NCBI RefSeq assembly: GCF_023701525.1
Contig: NZ_JAMQAW010000023.1
Coordinates: 99,906-163,905, forward strand
DNA: 64,000 nt
Direction of reading: 5' to 3'
Source: Streptomyces albipurpureus
Lineage (GTDB): Bacteria > Actinomycetota > Actinomycetes > Streptomycetales > Streptomycetaceae
The translations under genes and the position numbers were made by a program. Numbering within the stretch: the stretch's first letter is position 1; each line of letters starts with the position of its first letter. Positions 24,526-33,037 of the stretch are shown here, piece by piece. Below the pieces are notes generated by a model, which did no database searches, was not told where the DNA came from, and saw nothing but the letters and a program-made list of their open reading frames with translations.

Positions 24526-25575
24526 GTGCCCGAAGCTTCCCATATCCCACCCCCGCCCCCATCCCTGCCCTCTCCGGCGTTGTCCGCGCAGGGGCAGTTG
24601 GTCGGTGAGTTGATGGTCGCGATCGCCGGCTGGCAGAAGATCGCGCAGGTGTCCGGGCTCCGTAGCCCCGAGGTCCGTCAGCACTTGGCCGAGCACCTCG
24701 CCGCCCTGTTCCCCGCACCGGTCGAGGATGCGCAGTGCGTGCGGTGCGGCTGCACCGAGGACGCACCCTGCCCCGGCGGCTGCTCCTGGGTACACAACAC
24801 CCTGATGCTGGACCTGTGCACGACGTGTATCCGTCAGGACGGGTCGTGCACGACTACCGGCTGCGGCATCTCCACCACCGTCCTCGACGAATCCGACCCC
24901 GCCGTGTGGGGCTGGGTCCTCGGTGGCCACCTCATCGGCGCCGACACCCAGCCGACCTGGTACTGCACCGACTGGTGCGCCAACCACGCCAACCGCACCG
25001 TGGGCCTGAAGCTGGCCGCCGCTGACCGCGCCGCCGCTGCGGCCCCTGCGCGTCAGACCGAGCCCACCGCGGCGGTCGAGGCCGAGGTCGTCTCCGAGAA
25101 GGACACCCACACTTCCGTGGGCGGCGTTCACTCGGAGCCCGACCCCACACCCGACCCCACCCCTGCGGTACCGGGGCTCATGACCGGCATCGAGGCGATC
25201 GACGCCATGGAGGAGAACTCGCGCGCCGTGTCCACGGTCGCGCGCCGAATCCTCGCTGACGCTGACGCCGCTGGTCTGCCCGCGCTGCTGGGCGTGCGCC
25301 CTCAGGTCGACCGCGACCGGGCGGAGCTCCACCTCCAGCCGAGCACACGCGCCGATACCCAGGCGTGGGCGGACTGGCTGGACATCCAACTCGCCACCAG
25401 CCTTCGAGACACGACCGGCTACTCCAATCCGGGCTGCGAGGACACGGACGGGTCCCGCACAGTCGACGGAGTCAAGGTCAGCGTGGGCAGCGTCCGGTTC
25501 ATCGACGCTGAGGAGTGGGCGACCCTGCACCCCCAGCTGGCCTCCCCTGGGGCAGTCGCGGGGGTTGCGTCGTGA
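24526..25575 (+). CDS. phage protein with Cys-rich N-terminal motif, unknown
   Basis: 349 residues from GTG 24526 (AGAAGAGGAA upstream). A Pro-rich leader is followed by a helical segment and a cysteine cluster CVRCGCTEDAPCPGGCSWV...LCTTCI (about 67-103) that could bind zinc or a metal; similar C-x2-CG-x-T-x2-x-C-PGGC motifs occur in many Streptomyces and phage proteins. A low-complexity linker with repeated Pro-Asp-Pro-Thr divides it from a C-terminal domain containing WADWLDIQLATSL. Function unknown. Confidence 0.65.
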   Translation: MPEASHIPPPPPSLPSPALSAQGQLVGELMVAIAGWQKIAQVSGLRSPEVRQHLAEHLAALFPAPVEDAQCVRCGCTEDAPCPGGCSWVHNTLMLDLCTTCIRQDGSCTTTGCGISTTVLDESDPAVWGWVLGGHLIGADTQPTWYCTDWCANHANRTVGLKLAAADRAAAAAPARQTEPTAAVEAEVVSEKDTHTSVGGVHSEPDPTPDPTPAVPGLMTGIEAIDAMEENSRAVSTVARRILADADAAGLPALLGVRPQVDRDRAELHLQPSTRADTQAWADWLDIQLATSLRDTTGYSNPGCEDTDGSRTVDGVKVSVGSVRFIDAEEWATLHPQLASPGAVAGVAS

Positions 25576-25880
25576 TGGCCGTAGCGCTGCTGATCACCGC
25601 AGTCCTGGGCGCCGCGTACATGGCACTCCAGGGCATGGCCGCATGGCTGATCATCGCCGTCCTGGCCGCAGTCGCGGTCGCGGGGATGATGCTCGCCCGG
25701 GCCGGCGAGTGGGGATGGGAACACCGGGACGGTATCCGCGCCAAACCCCACGCTGCGGGGTCATGGCTGTCCACCCGCTGGTCGCTGCTCCTCGCTCCCC
25801 GCCCTACAGCCCGGCCCGAGTCCCGCGAGTACGACCGCACCCCCCGCCGTACCAGCCGGCCACCGAGGCGGCCTCGATGA
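25575..25880 (+). CDS. small two-helix membrane protein
   Basis: 101 residues; two hydrophobic segments (VALLITAVLGAAYMALQ and AAWLIIAVLAAVAVAGMMLA) and a long basic, Pro/Arg-rich tail. The start shares a base with the upstream stop (TGATG). Family unknown; probably co-translated with its neighbours. Confidence 0.6.
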   Translation: MAVALLITAVLGAAYMALQGMAAWLIIAVLAAVAVAGMMLARAGEWGWEHRDGIRAKPHAAGSWLSTRWSLLLAPRPTARPESREYDRTPRRTSRPPRRPR

Positions 25881-26068
25881 CGGCCTGCCCCTGGTGGGTG
25901 CCGTGGGGTCTCCTCGGCGCCGCCATCACCCTCACCGTTCTCGTCATCAGCTGCGCCGTCATCGCGATCGGCCGAGGCCTCGGCCGTGCCGTTCGCCGGG
26001 CACGCCAGACCACCCCCGAAGGGTCAGCCGAGCGCCCGCCTGCCCCCACGGCTACGGCTCCCCGCTGA
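25877..26068 (+). CDS. small single-pass membrane protein
   Basis: 63 residues with one hydrophobic segment LLGAAITLTVLVISCAVIAIG and an Arg-rich cytoplasmic stretch. ATG 25877 overlaps the end of the previous gene (ATGA). No family recognised. Confidence 0.55.
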   Translation: MTACPWWVPWGLLGAAITLTVLVISCAVIAIGRGLGRAVRRARQTTPEGSAERPPAPTATAPR

Positions 26069-26150
26069 CCCGCTGGCCGGGCGGGTGCTGCCCCAACACC
26101 CCGCCCGGCCAGCCACCACTCACCTGCACACCCATATAGGGGAGAGACCT

Positions 26151-27071
26151 GTGACCGACCTACCCAAGCACCCCCGCCAGGCGGAGCTGGACACCATCAC
26201 CGCAGCACTCACCACACTCGCCCCCGGCCACCCGACCGTCCGGATCTGGGGCCGCGGCGAGTGGGCCACCGCCAATGACAGCGCGTCCGGCAACACCTGG
26301 GCCGCCGACCCCGAGGACATAGCAGCGCACATCTGCGCCGCCCTCCAGGGGAGTCCCCGACACCGTACGACGCCCCCACCCGCGCGGCCGTGGTTTGAGT
26401 CGTTGACCGACTCGGTGGAGGCGCTCCGTGAGACTGCGGGTGAGTGGCAGCTCGCTCACCGCGCGGCCTTGCTCACGCAGGAGACCGTGTGTTTCACCCG
26501 CCGCCAGTTGCATGAGGGGCAGACCGTCCGGGTGCGGGGCGACCTGCATGAGCGTGCCTGGGACCACACCCGCACCAGCCAGCCGCACGGCAAGGCCATC
26601 TCGGCCTTGAGTAGGCTCTACGCGGACCAGGCCCGGCGGTTGGAGCGGGAGTACGAGGACGCGGCCCTGCTGTACGCGTCCGGCGTCGCCTGGGCAATTC
26701 GGCAGGTGCAGACCGGCGCCCAGCCCGCGCACGTCCAGTTCGATGCGGACGGGGACGGGGACCCGGTCCCCCACGGCCGCCTGGAGGTCACCGGCATCGA
26801 CCAGCTCTCCACCGCACCCCGGATCAAGGCGGCCCACGACGCTGTGGCCCATAGGCAGATCGCCGCAGAGCACGCCGAGGAACTCGCCGGACGCGAGTAC
26901 GTCAGCGATCACGAGGCGTCCGAGTACCACGAGGCTGTAGCCGCGTCGGCCGGCATGTCGGACGCCGCCTACGCCTACGGGCAGGCAGCCGAGGGCGCGC
27001 TGCGGTGGGTGCTCCTGCAACCGCGGGAGGTCTACGCCCGGGAACGCGCTGCCGCTGAGGCTGTCCGATGA
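26151..27071 (+). CDS. hypothetical phage early protein
   Basis: 306 residues from GTG 26151 (GGGGAGAGACCT upstream). N-terminal 60 residues (TVRIWGRGEWATANDSASGNTWAADPEDIAAHICAAL) look like a small alpha/beta unit; the rest is mainly helical, with LSRLYADQARRLEREYEDAALLYASGVAWAIRQVQ suggesting a coiled segment. No enzymatic motif is seen. It ends by overlapping the next ATG (ATGA). Confidence 0.6.
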   Translation: MTDLPKHPRQAELDTITAALTTLAPGHPTVRIWGRGEWATANDSASGNTWAADPEDIAAHICAALQGSPRHRTTPPPARPWFESLTDSVEALRETAGEWQLAHRAALLTQETVCFTRRQLHEGQTVRVRGDLHERAWDHTRTSQPHGKAISALSRLYADQARRLEREYEDAALLYASGVAWAIRQVQTGAQPAHVQFDADGDGDPVPHGRLEVTGIDQLSTAPRIKAAHDAVAHRQIAAEHAEELAGREYVSDHEASEYHEAVAASAGMSDAAYAYGQAAEGALRWVLLQPREVYARERAAAEAVR

Positions 27072-27253
27072 CCTTCTACGACGACGATCCATACGACCCG
27101 CCCTGCGGAGACGGCGAGTGGCGCGAGGGGCAGTGCGACCAGTGCTCCGGCGTCACCGACGCCCCGGGCCCGCTGACGCCGGTGTGCGCCTGCGCCATCG
27201 GGCAGGGCGCCCCCGGCGGGGCATGCCGGTGCGGACCTCCCCCGGCCGCCTGA
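27068..27253 (+). CDS. small Cys-rich protein
   Basis: 61 residues, acidic N-terminus (FYDDDPYDPPCGDGEW) then CDQCSG, CACA and CRCG motifs, eight cysteines in all, compatible with a zinc-binding knuckle. Coupled to the preceding gene by a 4-bp overlap. Function unknown. Confidence 0.5.
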   Translation: MTFYDDDPYDPPCGDGEWREGQCDQCSGVTDAPGPLTPVCACAIGQGAPGGACRCGPPPAA

Positions 27254-27296
27254 TGTCCGGCGGCCCGCCCCCTCCTCCCCGCTGGGGCGGGCCGCC

Positions 27297-27509
27297 ATGA
27301 CCCGCCGGTGGCCACCGCGTGACTACCCAGGTCTGTACGTCGACTGCGGCGACAAGCGCCGTGGCGTCTGGCTGCGGCTGCCGTACGCGGAGCTCCGCTG
27401 CCGGGTCGGCTGCGAGCACCAGGCCGAGGGGCCGGCCGCGGTCGTGCGGTTCCTCGAGGACCTCGGCGATCTCACTCATTTCAGCACCGACCGTTCAGGA
27501 GGACTGTGA
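27297..27509 (+). CDS. small hypothetical protein
   Basis: 70 residues: DYPGLYVDCGDKRRGVWLRLPYAELRCRVGCEHQAEGPAAVVRFLEDLGDL. It reads as a compact alpha/beta protein. ATG 27297 has no strong ribosome site, but its stop overlaps the next gene's start, and AGGAGG near its end serves that gene. Confidence 0.5.
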   Translation: MTRRWPPRDYPGLYVDCGDKRRGVWLRLPYAELRCRVGCEHQAEGPAAVVRFLEDLGDLTHFSTDRSGGL

Positions 27510-27925
27510 TGTCTCAACCCCTCGCCCCTCGGCCGACGCCTGCGGCGCTGGCCGCCCGTCCCCGACGTCCGCAGCCGATCCCGGCCCGGACGGAGCCCGA
27601 GCGGCCGCCGGCGGCTGCGGGGTGGGATCGGGCGGCGTACGAGGCATCGATCCGGAGCAGTCCGCAGGCCCCGTACGGACTGCACCCCGTCGCCCGCCTC
27701 GTTGGGTTCCTCCTCGCCCAGTACGCCACCGACACCGGGCACCTCCCCGCCAACCGGGTGCCCGCAGCTCGGCAGCTCGCCCGGGCCGCGGGCATCGACG
27801 ACGCCAAGGCCCGCGCGTCCCTGAACTCCCTGGAACACGGCGACTGGATCGTTCGGCATCGCTCGGTCGACGCAGACGGGCACGCCCAGCCCGCAGCGAT
27901 CACCCTCACCCTGCCCACCCACTGA
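27509..27925 (+). CDS. winged-helix DNA-binding protein
   Basis: 138 residues from ATG 27509 with AGGAGG 6 nt upstream. The C-terminal half, PVARLVGFLLAQYATDTGHLPANRVPAARQLARAAGIDDAKARASLNSLEHGDWIVRH, is a winged helix of the MarR/GntR-like class. The N-terminus is Pro/Arg-rich. It may act with the next protein in replication or early control. Confidence 0.6.
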   Translation: MSQPLAPRPTPAALAARPRRPQPIPARTEPERPPAAAGWDRAAYEASIRSSPQAPYGLHPVARLVGFLLAQYATDTGHLPANRVPAARQLARAAGIDDAKARASLNSLEHGDWIVRHRSVDADGHAQPAAITLTLPTH

Positions 27926-27965
27926 CCCACCCCTGACCACTACGCCTGAAAGGAGGTGACCACCC

Positions 27966-29225
27966 GTGCGGGTACGTGTGCCGTGGCGGCTGGTCACCTC
28001 CACCCACTACGCCGATGCAGCACTGGCCGTCTACATCAAGATCGCCGGGCTCGCCATGAAGTCCGGGTCCTGTGAGGCGGGGGTGGCCTACCTCGCAGGC
28101 CTCCTCGGCCTCTCCCGCTCCGCCGTCGAACGGTCGCTGACGCAGCTGATGCGGCCGGCGCCGGATGACGATGTGGTGGAGCTGGTCAGCTACCGCCGCA
28201 CCTACCACGGCGGCCGCGGCCGCACCGCGGACCGCCGAGTGCGCCGGACTGATGCCCGGCGCGAGCTCGGTGTCTGGATACCCACCCGCGCACCCGAGGC
28301 CCTCACCCCCCGCCAGCTGCGCGCCTACATCGCCATCGCCTACGCCGTCGCCCGCGGCCTACCCGTCTCGTACGCGGAGCTCGGCCAGGTCCTGCGCCAC
28401 CGCACCGGCAAGTCCGCCGGGCAGCCCCTCGGCCAAGCCGCGGTCGCCCGCACCGTCCGGGGCCTGGCCGACCTCGGCTGGATCACCATCACCGAACGGG
28501 CCGGCTACCAAGGCCGTCACCTCTACACCGTCCATACCGAGCCGATCCAGCCCCCACTCCCCGCACCCAGTGACGGATCGGGAGAGCCCATTGCTGACGG
28601 GTCCCACGCGACTAAGGAAGACCCTGAGACTGACTCACCTGATGACGGGCGGGCCGGTGGTTTCAACCGCCGTAGGCGAGACACCGGTAGTTACCAGCCC
28701 CTGCCTGTGGATAACCCCGGCATCGTCCCGGCCGTGTTCAGCGGCAGCCGCCCCAGCGCTCCGCGGACCACCCCGTACACCGGACCGGCGCTCACCCTCG
28801 CCCCCCGCATCTGGCACGTCATGGAGCCCGTACGGCACCTGCTGCCCGGCCTCAGCCCCTACGTCACCCGGACACTCGCCCGAGAAATCGGCCGCCAACT
28901 CGACGCCGGCAGCGCCCCGGACGCGCTCCGCCACCGCCTCCAACACCGCTACGCCCGGCAGTTGCACGCCGACATCAGTGACCACGGCCGATGGCTCCTC
29001 ACGGCCATACGCCGCCACGGCGGCTGCCACCTGGCCGACTGCGAGTCAGGCCGCATCTGGCGCACCGGAGCCCCCTGCCACATCTGCGCCCAACTCCGCA
29101 CCGCTGCCCGGCCACCCGGCCACCCACCCGGACCCGAACGCCCCACCGGACCGCCACCACCACCCACACGACCCACCCGCACCCGCACCTGGTGCCCCTG
29201 CCCCGACCACCCCACCACCACCTGA
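27966..29225 (+). CDS. HTH replication-initiator-like protein
   Basis: 419 residues; GTG 27966 follows an excellent AAAGGAGGTG. Two winged-helix modules can be seen: AVYIKIAGLAMKSGSCEAGVAYLAGLLGLSRSAVERSLTQLMR (about 18-62) and AYIAIAYAVARGLPVSYAELGQVLRHRTGKSAGQPLGQAAVARTVRGLADLGWI (about 118-176). The C-terminal domain with HRLQHRYARQLHADISDHGRWLLTAI and CHLADCESGRIWRTGAPCHIC carries a likely zinc site. The length, position and two-HTH plan resemble replication initiators of actinobacterial elements; I infer that role, and regulator is the alternative. Confidence 0.55.
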   Translation: MRVRVPWRLVTSTHYADAALAVYIKIAGLAMKSGSCEAGVAYLAGLLGLSRSAVERSLTQLMRPAPDDDVVELVSYRRTYHGGRGRTADRRVRRTDARRELGVWIPTRAPEALTPRQLRAYIAIAYAVARGLPVSYAELGQVLRHRTGKSAGQPLGQAAVARTVRGLADLGWITITERAGYQGRHLYTVHTEPIQPPLPAPSDGSGEPIADGSHATKEDPETDSPDDGRAGGFNRRRRDTGSYQPLPVDNPGIVPAVFSGSRPSAPRTTPYTGPALTLAPRIWHVMEPVRHLLPGLSPYVTRTLAREIGRQLDAGSAPDALRHRLQHRYARQLHADISDHGRWLLTAIRRHGGCHLADCESGRIWRTGAPCHICAQLRTAARPPGHPPGPERPTGPPPPPTRPTRTRTWCPCPDHPTTT

Positions 29226-29235
29226 ACGGAGACCC

Positions 29236-29571
29236 ATGCCCAGCGCCCACGACATCACCACCTGCCCCCGCTGCGGCGACCCCGTACGCAAAACCATCAC
29301 CGCCAAGAACGCCCTCGAACTCCTCGTCAACCCCGACCCCGACCCCACCGGCAACACCGCCGTCTACACCGACCGAGTCGGCCGAGTGAAATCCCGAGGC
29401 CTCACCACCGAACGCCCCACCCCCGAGGGCTCCGAATGGCTCGCCATCCCCCACATCGCCACCTGCACCAACCCACCAGCAAAACGCAGCAACAAGGGGA
29501 CGCCGAGTAGGGCGCAGCCGAGACCCCGACCGCGGCCGCAGATCCAACACCCCTACTGGAAAGCGCGGTGA
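29236..29571 (+). CDS. small Zn-ribbon-like protein
   Basis: 111 residues starting MPSAHDITTCPRCGDPVRKTITAKNALELLVNPDPDPTGNTAVYTD, a CPRCG knuckle followed by a single later Cys. The tail is basic and low-complexity. GGAGACCC precedes the ATG, and the stop overlaps the next GTG. Function unknown. Confidence 0.55.
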   Translation: MPSAHDITTCPRCGDPVRKTITAKNALELLVNPDPDPTGNTAVYTDRVGRVKSRGLTTERPTPEGSEWLAIPHIATCTNPPAKRSNKGTPSRAQPRPRPRPQIQHPYWKAR

Positions 29572-30044
29572 GCAGCGCGAGCAGCAGCGGTAGTTGGGCG
29601 GTACCCGGCCTGGTCCGGCGCTACGACCTCACCGCACTGAGCGGCCTGGCCCGCGGACACAGCCTGGCCCGCATATCGGCGGTCACCAGGACACCCGCCG
29701 GGACCATCCGCCACCGACTCCTCCGGCTGCGCCCCCGTATCGGCGCGGTCAACAACGCCCACGCCATAGCCATCGCCTACCGCAACGGCTGGCTGAACGA
29801 GCTACCCCCCGAACCCCGACCACCCACCACCCTCACGCCCCGCCAACGTCAAATCCTCACCCTCATGGCCGACGGGCTCACCAACCGCCAGATCGGGGCG
29901 CAGCTCGGTATCACCGCCCACACCGCACTCGCCCACCTCCGCCACATCTACCAGGCACTCGACTCCACCCCCGACCCGCCCACCGCCCTCGCATCCCGCT
30001 GCCACACCGTCGCCCTCGCCTACCAACACGGACACCTCACATGA
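29568..30044 (+). CDS. LuxR-type HTH regulator of the prophage
   Basis: 158 residues. The C-terminal LTPRQRQILTLMADGLTNRQIGAQLGITAHTALAHLRHIYQAL is a full LuxR/NarL DNA-binding domain. The N-terminal GLARGHSLARISAVTRTPAGTIRHRLLRLRPRIGAVNNAHAI looks like a second degenerate HTH instead of a receiver, so no phosphorylation site is present. Start overlaps the preceding stop (GTGA). A likely regulator of early to late switching. Confidence 0.75.
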   Translation: MSSASSSGSWAVPGLVRRYDLTALSGLARGHSLARISAVTRTPAGTIRHRLLRLRPRIGAVNNAHAIAIAYRNGWLNELPPEPRPPTTLTPRQRQILTLMADGLTNRQIGAQLGITAHTALAHLRHIYQALDSTPDPPTALASRCHTVALAYQHGHLT

Positions 30045-30196
30045 CGAACCCCGCAGCCACCCGGCGCACCGCAGCCCTCACCGGCACCACGCTCCTGATC
30101 GCCCTCGGAGCCCTCACCAACATCTGGTGGGCCGCCCTCGCCCTACTCGCCCTCACCGCGGCCGCCGCCCTCACCACCGCCTGGACCAACTCGTGA
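30041..30196 (+). CDS. very small membrane protein
   Basis: 51 residues with two short hydrophobic stretches (AALTGTTLLIALGALTNIWWAALALLALTAAAAL). ATG overlaps the preceding stop (ATGA) and its stop overlaps the next GTG. Translational coupling and hydrophobicity support it; function unknown. Confidence 0.5.
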   Translation: MTNPAATRRTAALTGTTLLIALGALTNIWWAALALLALTAAAALTTAWTNS

Positions 30197-30567
30197 TCAC
30201 CGCCCTCGCCGTTCTCGCCACCGTCGCCACCGCCTGGTTCGCCCTCGGCGCCTACTGGCAACGCACCCGCACCCTCGCCCAAGCCACCGCAGCCGCCCAC
30301 CACACCCGAGCCATCGCCGAGCACTGCGGCGCTATCCCCCCGCCCGCCCAACTCCACCACCGCCCCGGCACCGCCGAGTGCGTGCTACGCCCCGACCACT
30401 CCGGCAGCCACGCCACCCACACCGGCATGAGATGGCGCCTCATACCCGCCCACCACATCCACACACACATCAACCACGGCCTCACCCAGCTCTACAACGC
30501 GTGCTGCACCGAGCACTGGATCACCCACGGCACCGCGCACGACACCACCTGTAAGGAAGCCCGCTGA
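30193..30567 (+). CDS. membrane-anchored small His-rich protein
   Basis: 124 residues; an N-terminal TM segment (ITALAVLATVATAWFALGAYW) followed by a His/Cys-containing soluble part (HHRPGTAECVLRPDHSGSHATHTGMRW). The phrase EC-x2-RPDHSGSH-x-THTGMRW resembles motifs in small Streptomyces phage proteins that may bind metal. Overlaps both neighbours by 3-4 bp. Confidence 0.5.
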   Translation: MITALAVLATVATAWFALGAYWQRTRTLAQATAAAHHTRAIAEHCGAIPPPAQLHHRPGTAECVLRPDHSGSHATHTGMRWRLIPAHHIHTHINHGLTQLYNACCTEHWITHGTAHDTTCKEAR

Positions 30568-30737
30568 TGATCACCAACCGGACCGAGCCCACCGACCACC
30601 AGCAGCCGACCGACCACACACCGCCCGCCTGGCACGCAGCCACCGCCCTACGCACCGCCGGCCACCACGTCCACTACGTCACCCACGGCCAAACCATCTG
30701 CCTCGGCCCCTGCGGCACATACGAGCTCCTGCGATGA
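30567..30737 (+). CDS. 56-residue hypothetical protein
   Basis: ATG 30567 directly adjoins the previous stop (TGATG) and the stop overlaps the next ATG (ATGA). The product (TPPAWHAATALRTAGHHVHYVTHGQTICLGPCGTYELLR) has a C-x3-C near its end. Context of tight overlaps is the main support. Confidence 0.5.
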   Translation: MITNRTEPTDHQQPTDHTPPAWHAATALRTAGHHVHYVTHGQTICLGPCGTYELLR

Positions 30738-31087
30738 CCGGCCTGCCGGACGGCTACTACGCAGCCATCGACCACGCCGACCCCACCACCACGACCTACT
30801 GGCGCGTACACGGCGGCACCATCAGCATCTGGCCCCGCGGCGCAAGGCCGGGCCCCACCTGGCCACTGAAACGCGATGCCCCTGCCGACCTAGACGAACG
30901 GCTTGCTTGGCACCGGGACTGGCGCGACCGCTGGCAGGCATGGGCCACCACCGTGCACACGGCCATCGAGGGCGATCCGGGCGCAGCACGACGTGCGTTC
31001 GTCTCGTTCAAGGTCCGGTGCTGGATGTGCGGCCGGCCACTCTTCGCCACCGCCCACGCCACCCAACAGAGAGAAGCGGCGAAATGA
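30734..31087 (+). CDS. hypothetical phage protein with CxxC motif
   Basis: 117 residues: MTGLPDGYYAAIDHADPTTTTYWRVHGGTISIWPRG, then a helical W-rich segment DERLAWHRDWRDRWQAWATTV, then VRCWMCGRPLF with a CxxC knuckle. Coupled to both neighbours by 4-bp overlaps. Function unknown. Confidence 0.55.
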   Translation: MTGLPDGYYAAIDHADPTTTTYWRVHGGTISIWPRGARPGPTWPLKRDAPADLDERLAWHRDWRDRWQAWATTVHTAIEGDPGAARRAFVSFKVRCWMCGRPLFATAHATQQREAAK

Positions 31088-31791
31088 GCTTCACCACCCC
31101 CGGATTGCAGGCCTTCGCCGCAGCCGTCGACACAGAGCGCCAGCGACAGTTGGCCAAATGGGGCGATCAGCGTCACCCGGACGGCACCGGCCAGTACCCG
31201 GAGCTCATCGTCGATGCGGACGTAGCCCGGATGGCGTGCCAGCAGGCAGCCGAGGGCGAGTACCTGACCTGGCTCCACATCCTCCGTGAGGAGGCGGCCG
31301 AGGCCCTCGCCGAGACCGACCCCGCCAAGCTGCGCACCGAGCTGGTGCAGATCGCCGCCGTCTGCGCCGCCTGGATTCACGACATCGACACCCGCACCCC
31401 CCCACAGACCGACACCAAGACGGAAGCTCCCTTCGCGATCGGGTTCCGTCTCCACCACCACGGCAACGCCTACGACGGCGTACTCCTCCCCGGAGGCCAG
31501 ACCATCCTGGTCACCGACCCCGCCGATCTCCTGGCCACCGGCGCCCCCACACTCGATGACCTCCTTCGCGGCGGCTACCACGGCGCCCACATCGAATGGG
31601 GCCACCAGACCCTCCACGCCGAGTTTCAGCGCGCCATCGGCCTACTCGCCACCCTCGCCGACCCTGAGCCTTGCCGGCACGACCATCACGGCCACTGCCG
31701 AATACATGGCACCACCGCCTCCCCCTGCCCCCACGTATCAGCCCGCGAGCTCATCACCCGTCACGGCCGGCCCGAGGCTGGCCGTGGCTGA
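31084..31791 (+). CDS. MazG-like nucleotide pyrophosphohydrolase-related protein
   Basis: 235 residues. VDTERQRQLAKWGDQRHPDGTG...LTWLHILREEAAEALAETDPAKLRTELVQIAAVCAAWIHDIDTR (about 13-105) has the EExxE ... ExxQ helical metal-site pattern of the MazG/dUTPase all-alpha NTP-PPase superfamily. These hydrolyse NTPs to NMPs, sanitising pools or lowering alarmone signals. The C-terminal half includes LHHHGNAYDGVLLPGGQTILVTDPADL and a His/Cys-rich tail without known assignment. Confidence 0.6.
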   Translation: MSFTTPGLQAFAAAVDTERQRQLAKWGDQRHPDGTGQYPELIVDADVARMACQQAAEGEYLTWLHILREEAAEALAETDPAKLRTELVQIAAVCAAWIHDIDTRTPPQTDTKTEAPFAIGFRLHHHGNAYDGVLLPGGQTILVTDPADLLATGAPTLDDLLRGGYHGAHIEWGHQTLHAEFQRAIGLLATLADPEPCRHDHHGHCRIHGTTASPCPHVSARELITRHGRPEAGRG

Positions 31792-32503
31792 CTGCACCAT
31801 CTGCCACCACCAACCCGCGGGCGACGGCCTCCACGCCTGCACCCGCTGCCTGGCCGTCACTCGGGAGCTCCTCGGCGAACTCTTCCAGCTGCTGCCCCAC
31901 CTCCACGCCGCACTCGTGCCGGAGGGCCGACCGGCGCAGGGCCGCATCGGCGCGCGGGCCACCGCACCCGCACCCCTGAACATCGGGGTCCTCAACCTGA
32001 TCGGCCCCGGCCACGCCACCCCGCCCGAGGATGAGCGCGATGCCACCGGCCACATCCCCATCTATCCCTTCCTCGCCGGATGGGTCGCCTACATCACCGA
32101 CGACTACCCCGCCATCCTGCGAGACCAGGACGGCCAGATCCTGCGCGACCACCGCGGCCAGATCATCGTCCGCACCTGCCACACCCCGCTGCCACGCCAC
32201 GGCACCACCCTCACCGACTGGCGCCACTGGCTCACCGCCTACCTCGGCTACGCCGCCACCCGCCCCTGGATCACCGACCTCCACCAGCAACTGGACGCCT
32301 TGGTGCGCCACATCCGCATCCTCACCCGCACCACACCCGAGAACACCCCCATGGACGCCCCCTGCCCCGCCTGCGCCACCTACGCCCTGACCGCCACCGA
32401 CGGGCAACCAGGCATCAGCTGCGAGGTTTGCGGCCACCAGATGACCACCGCCGCCTACACCACCCACGCCCACACCACCCGGCAGGAACAGAACGCCTCA
32501 TGA
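31784..32503 (+). CDS. hypothetical protein with terminal Zn knuckles
   Basis: 239 residues from GTG 31784, overlapping the previous gene by 8 bp. N-terminal CTICHHQPAGDGLHACTRC and C-terminal CPACATYALTATDGQPGISCEVC are two four-Cys zinc-ribbon patterns enclosing a helical region (TDWRHWLTAYLGYAATRPWITDLHQQLDALVRHIRIL). Similar proteins occur in Streptomyces temperate phages; the role is unknown. Confidence 0.6.
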   Translation: MADCTICHHQPAGDGLHACTRCLAVTRELLGELFQLLPHLHAALVPEGRPAQGRIGARATAPAPLNIGVLNLIGPGHATPPEDERDATGHIPIYPFLAGWVAYITDDYPAILRDQDGQILRDHRGQIIVRTCHTPLPRHGTTLTDWRHWLTAYLGYAATRPWITDLHQQLDALVRHIRILTRTTPENTPMDAPCPACATYALTATDGQPGISCEVCGHQMTTAAYTTHAHTTRQEQNAS

Positions 32504-32952
32504 CCGCGACCACCGCGACTCCCGCCGCGACTTCCGGCAGCCGGAGCGCGACCACCGCGACCCGTCGCGCGACCGTCGCGCGACTCCTCGCCGAGAACGT
32601 CTCGCAGATAGAGATCGCGCGACGCCTAGGCGTCAGCAAGCACGTCGTCTGGCGCGACATCCGCGCCCTGGAACGCGACGCGCAACACGCTGACCAGCAA
32701 CAACCTCAAAGCGCGACGCGAACCGCGACAGACGGTGAAGTGCGCGACCTCAAAGCGCGACGCGCGGCTGAGGCCGGCGCGGCCATGCGCACTCTCGCGG
32801 AAGCCGTCGCGGCCGCAGTGGACGCCGAGCCGTCACACGTCATGGTCCCCGCGCCCGACGCACACGCATGGGCCGGCCAACTGCGCGAACACATCGCCAG
32901 CTTGGCGCGACTCCTCGCAGGCTTCGCCGAGTGCTACCCGGAACCGGAGTGA
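32500..32952 (+). CDS. HTH protein, Hin/resolvase-type DNA-binding motif
   Basis: 150 residues. RRATVARLLAENVSQIEIARRLGVSKHVVWRDIRALERDAQ is a clean helix-turn-helix of the kind found in resolvases and phage regulators. The C-terminus is helical (AMRTLAEAVAAAVDAEP, LREHIASLARLLAGF). The coding sequence is unusually rich in GCGAC/CGCGA (see findings). Start overlaps the previous stop (ATGA). Confidence 0.6.
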   Translation: MTATTATPAATSGSRSATTATRRATVARLLAENVSQIEIARRLGVSKHVVWRDIRALERDAQHADQQQPQSATRTATDGEVRDLKARRAAEAGAAMRTLAEAVAAAVDAEPSHVMVPAPDAHAWAGQLREHIASLARLLAGFAECYPEPE

Positions 32953-33037
32953 CCCAAGAGGCACTGTCAGACCCTCCCGGAATCCTGGAGCCAAGGCCGC
33001 CTCCAAGACACGGCCGACCCGGGAGGAGAACACAGAT

